DNA from: Spirochaetia bacterium UBA5550
GTDB lineage: Bacteria; Spirochaetota; UBA4802; UBA5550
NCBI GenBank assembly: GCA_002425885.1
Contig: DINC01000256.1
Span: forward strand, 1-10,386
DNA: 10,386 bases
Direction: 5' to 3'
The translations under genes and the position numbers were made by a program. How positions within the stretch are numbered: position 1 is the stretch's first letter; each line of letters opens with the position of its first letter. Shown here one piece after another: positions 7,584 to 10,386 of this stretch. The notes under the pieces are model-generated. The model was not told where the DNA came from, did no database searches, and worked only from the letters and a program-made list of their open reading frames with translations.

Positions 7584-10349
7584 TTACTCCTTGCTGTCAA
7601 ATATAAACATACGTCCTGAGGCGGCATTTTCACTGACGGCCTCGCGGCTCATCTCAAGATACATAACTGCCGCAGGATCGTCTTTGTCAGATTCAAGCAC
7701 TTCATTGAACCACGCCACCGCATGATCAAAGTTCCCTTTATGATAAGCCTTTATCGCCGACTCAAAAGGTTCCTTTGTTTCAATCCGCTTTAACTTCAAT
7801 TTATCATCAAGGGCATCAAGAATCTCAAAAATACCAACAGGTTCATTTTTACCTTTGACCTGAACATTCCCCAGAAACCTGTAATTATATTTTTCAGGAT
7901 TTGAAAGGGAATTAAGCGTGCTCTTGCTGATCAGGATCCCTGTACCGTAGCGCTTGGTGAGTGACTCGATCCTGGAGGCAATATTAACACTGTCAGAGAT
8001 AACAGTGGAGGACATCCGCTCCTCCTCTCCGACGATGCCTAACATTACCGGGCCTGTGTATATACCTATACCTATGGCGATTGCCTCTCTCCCTATGTTT
8101 ATCCTTGTTGAAGGATCAATGCATGTTTTTTTATACATTGATATAGCGGCATCCAGAGCATCATTGGCATCAGGGAATAGCGCCATGATGGCATCACCGA
8201 TATACTTGTCTATGAAACCGTTATGGAGCCTGATCTCAGGGCCTGTGAGAGAAAGAAACTGATTCACAAACCTGAAGTTCTCCTTCGGCGTAACAGCTTC
8301 ACTGTGTGATGTAAAAGACCGTATATCAGAGAACATAACGCTCATAAAACCCTGGGCGTGGTCACCCAACTTAAGCTCTGTTATATTTTTAATCTTAAGA
8401 TACTCCATAAACTGGTACGGCATAAACTTAAAGTATATCCGGTTAATCTCAGATATCTCGCTGATATAATTCCGTATTGAATCCGCCATGCTGTTAAATC
8501 CGTCACCGAGATCCTGCACCTCGTCGCGCGTGCGGATTGTAACCCTGGCATCCCAGGCGCCCCCTGCAATCTGCTGCACACCGTTTCTGAGATTCCTGAT
8601 CGCAGTCATCATGAAATACGAAACAAAGATTATAACAACGGCAATAATTGATATCGAGATCAGCATGACCTTCATTATCTTCTGAAAAAATATCTTTTCA
8701 TAATTTTTAAAATTGTAGAGGTCTGCCCCGATTTCAGCAATTGCCACTATTTCACCCTTTGAATTACGCAGCGGCGCGTTGCCGAAGAGCCACATCCCCT
8801 CCTGGTCTTCAGAAAAATCTGTTACAATATTTCCTGCCATAACTTCATCAATATACCCGCCTTCCGGGTTATATTCGTAGGGCCAGTAGACCTGTGTTGA
8901 ATCATCGTAGTCTATCATCATGTACTGCCACTTCCCGATCTTTCTGTGGATCAGAACATAAAAAGGCGCGCTCCATTCATCGCGGTTATAGTTAAGTACA
9001 GAATGAAGGCTCTCTCTCAGCAGCATATATCTTTCACTCATATAGTCATGAGGGTCTTTTATAGATTCAACTATATCACCATCTATTTCCTGCGGTACAA
9101 GATTAAGAAGCCCGGTGAGCCTGTTGACCATCTCGCGCTTTATCCTGGTGGAATAATCACTCTGGATATACCAGCTTGTAAAAAACATAACAGCAATTAC
9201 CATAGGCACATATACCCCTATCTGCTTTAATATAAGGGGGATGCTGTAGTGAAGTATATATTTATAAATCTGAAATATCATAATAAACAGAGTCACAGCT
9301 GCGGCAATAGCTGAGAAAGCCCAGAAAAACCTGAGAAATACATCACTGTTATTAATTCTCAGTTTTGAACTGTAGGTTTTAAAAGTCTCCCCTTCGCTGT
9401 AAATTAAAGTGTCGCCGAATATTTCGATCACCGACCCGTCATTGAATGCTTTCATATTTTTTATGCGCTCTTCATAAGGGGGGAGAGAGAGTTTCTGCAG
9501 GTCAGATGGGCCGATGAGCTGACTGACATTATTCCTCTCATCTATTTTATATATCCCTCTTTTTTCGAGGTCACTGAATACAATTGAACCGCCAGATATA
9601 TACGATATATGTCCGGGAACAGATTTCTCACCTTCGGTGTCCCATTTCCCGTCATAGGCTAAAGAGGTTCTGCCATCAGGGGACATCCTGAAGATCTCGC
9701 CCTTCTTTGTCAGATACACAGAGCCCCCTTTCATATCAGGATCAATACCCTTTACCGGCATACCTGACAGTTGACCGGTAAGTACTGAATCCTTCTGTAC
9801 TAACGTGCTCTCTCTGCTAATCCTGACAAGGTCAATGCCGTCCGGATAAATATAATACGCGCGGATTTCATCATTCTGCTCATGCAGACTGGTAAGCCTC
9901 CCCCATCTTACAGGCGCGTCTTTGTCGTCATAATTTTTACGGAACATAACTCTGTCGAATTTACCTTCAGGTGTAAACCGCAGAATCTCCTCCCTGTCAA
10001 CTGCGTACCTGTTAAGGGAATTGACAATATTAATCAGATATATATAACCATCCCCCCCTTTATGGACAGATGAAGCATAAAAGAATGACTCATCATCTCT
10101 TGAACCGCCGTTTATAATATTCAAGATTAAACGGTCCCTGTTAAAGATCATTACACGGGTCTTGGAATTATCTATTACATAAAAATTTCCATCAATACCC
10201 TTTGACGCAAAAAAAGGATGCTTCAGATCCTCATCAAAATTAAAAGGATTAAGGGCTCTATGTTCTAATTTGAATAAAAGAAAAAAAATTGAGAGTATGA
10301 ATATAATGAGCGGGGAAAAACGCATGAGAAGAGTCAGTTTTGATTTCAC
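7584..10349 (-). CDS. Membrane class IIIb adenylate cyclase with periplasmic propeller and Cache-like sensors, HAMP and TPR-like tail
   Basis: Predicted ATP-to-cAMP cyclase of 921 residues. Order: signal anchor (about 10-27); beta-propeller-like periplasmic region (about 40-335; blades NFYVIDNSKTR, VYLTKKGEIFRM); helices at about 338-361 and 373-395; Cache-like periplasmic domain (about 397-555, with APLRNSKGEIVAIAEIG); helix at 557-580; HAMP (about 580-632, E610); a linker helix with FMPYQFMEYL; cyclase domain (about 666-845); single TPR-like repeat (about 861-904). Catalytic residues are complete: metal aspartates D675 (FSDIRSFTS) and D719 (KYIGDAI), adenine-selecting K715 and T782, and transition-state N789 and R793 (VNIASR). 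Thr at the second selectivity position is the class IIIb pattern. The start is a GTG preceded by AGGA and TGGA-type weak ribosome sites. The frame stays open without a stop to the right edge, so a start outside the window is not excluded, although the anchor sits right after this GTG. It heads a tightly spaced three-gene cassette. Confidence 0.93.
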   Translation of the reverse strand: MKSKLTLLMRFSPLIIFILSIFFLLFKLEHRALNPFNFDEDLKHPFFASKGIDGNFYVIDNSKTRVMIFNRDRLILNIINGGSRDDESFFYASSVHKGGDGYIYLINIVNSLNRYAVDREEILRFTPEGKFDRVMFRKNYDDKDAPVRWGRLTSLHEQNDEIRAYYIYPDGIDLVRISRESTLVQKDSVLTGQLSGMPVKGIDPDMKGGSVYLTKKGEIFRMSPDGRTSLAYDGKWDTEGEKSVPGHISYISGGSIVFSDLEKRGIYKIDERNNVSQLIGPSDLQKLSLPPYEERIKNMKAFNDGSVIEIFGDTLIYSEGETFKTYSSKLRINNSDVFLRFFWAFSAIAAAVTLFIMIFQIYKYILHYSIPLILKQIGVYVPMVIAVMFFTSWYIQSDYSTRIKREMVNRLTGLLNLVPQEIDGDIVESIKDPHDYMSERYMLLRESLHSVLNYNRDEWSAPFYVLIHRKIGKWQYMMIDYDDSTQVYWPYEYNPEGGYIDEVMAGNIVTDFSEDQEGMWLFGNAPLRNSKGEIVAIAEIGADLYNFKNYEKIFFQKIMKVMLISISIIAVVIIFVSYFMMTAIRNLRNGVQQIAGGAWDARVTIRTRDEVQDLGDGFNSMADSIRNYISEISEINRIYFKFMPYQFMEYLKIKNITELKLGDHAQGFMSVMFSDIRSFTSHSEAVTPKENFRFVNQFLSLTGPEIRLHNGFIDKYIGDAIMALFPDANDALDAAISMYKKTCIDPSTRINIGREAIAIGIGIYTGPVMLGIVGEEERMSSTVISDSVNIASRIESLTKRYGTGILISKSTLNSLSNPEKYNYRFLGNVQVKGKNEPVGIFEILDALDDKLKLKRIETKEPFESAIKAYHKGNFDHAVAWFNEVLESDKDDPAAVMYLEMSREAVSENAASGRMFIFDSKE
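7587..7592 (-). promoter_or_regulatory. Ribosome binding site (AAGGAG) deciding the start of the sensor-MFS gene
   Basis: AAGGAG lies inside the last two codons of the cyclase gene (Lys-Glu) and is followed by TAATTTT and the ATG at 7579. The 7-nt spacing is near ideal. It shows that the MFS-fusion protein starts at MPKRFW rather than at the upstream in-frame ATG at 7633, and that the two genes are probably translated from one message. Confidence 0.8.
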
Positions 10350-10386
10350 AGGGTTCCATCCTATGCTGTTTTTAAAAAGGGATGCC

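Noticed and set aside
7580..7633. Longer N-terminus for the sensor-MFS protein starting at 7633
   Set aside because: It would overlap the cyclase gene and put 18 residues before a clean signal peptide; AAGGAG with 7-nt spacing supports ATG 7579.
8381..8581. Minus-strand open frame of 66 codons
   Set aside because: Out-of-frame overlap inside the HAMP/cyclase region of the adenylate cyclase gene; no independent signal.
1..10386. CRISPR arrays, tRNA or rRNA genes, insertion sequences
   Set aside because: No regularly spaced repeats, no tRNA-like or rRNA-like segments and no transposase or terminal inverted repeats were seen; the window is almost fully coding on one strand.

Overview
The window is a densely packed, entirely minus-strand region from a bacterium, probably a Gram-negative (diderm) one. 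Transcription runs from the right edge to the left edge. Moderate-to-low GC, an Arg/Lys-rich lipobox-type leader, a class IIIb adenylate cyclase with a C-terminal TPR-like tail and a DUF2156 protein would fit a spirochaete or a similar anaerobic diderm. That placement is an impression, not something the sequence proves.

Right block (10349 to 3661): three genes, each separated from the next by only 4 nt. The first encodes a membrane adenylate cyclase: signal anchor, periplasmic beta-propeller-like region, paired membrane helices, Cache-like periplasmic domain, HAMP, class IIIb cyclase and TPR-like tail. The second encodes a very unusual protein with the same propeller and Cache-like sensory half, but with a 12-helix major facilitator (MFS) transporter as its output. 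The third encodes a soluble DUF2156 protein, related to the catalytic C-terminal half of MprF-type aminoacyl-phosphatidylglycerol synthases. The two sensor proteins are clearly paralogous over their first roughly 550 residues, so the cassette looks like one sensory module duplicated and joined to two outputs (cAMP synthesis and transport), plus an acyl/aminoacyl-transferase-type enzyme.

Middle gap (3515 to 3660): 146 nt of very AT-rich DNA with short dyads and a weak promoter-like sequence. It probably separates two transcription units, although no convincing terminator is visible.

Left block (3514 to the left edge): a BvgS-like hybrid histidine kinase (periplasmic Venus-flytrap domain, membrane helix, coiled coil, HisKA/HATPase, receiver). 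One base after its stop begins a DppA-family (M55) zinc D-aminopeptidase with every metal ligand and the catalytic His preserved. After 59 nt comes an unrecognised gene cut by the window edge, with a strong ribosome binding site.

Taken together, the window holds three envelope-facing sensors (two propeller/Cache proteins and one flytrap kinase), a transporter, a D-peptide hydrolase and an MprF-like transferase. A role in sensing and modifying the cell envelope, or in amino-acid and peptide handling, is a reasonable inference but is not demonstrated. No DNA-binding response regulator and no cAMP-binding effector lie inside the window. No RNA genes, CRISPR arrays or mobile elements were found.
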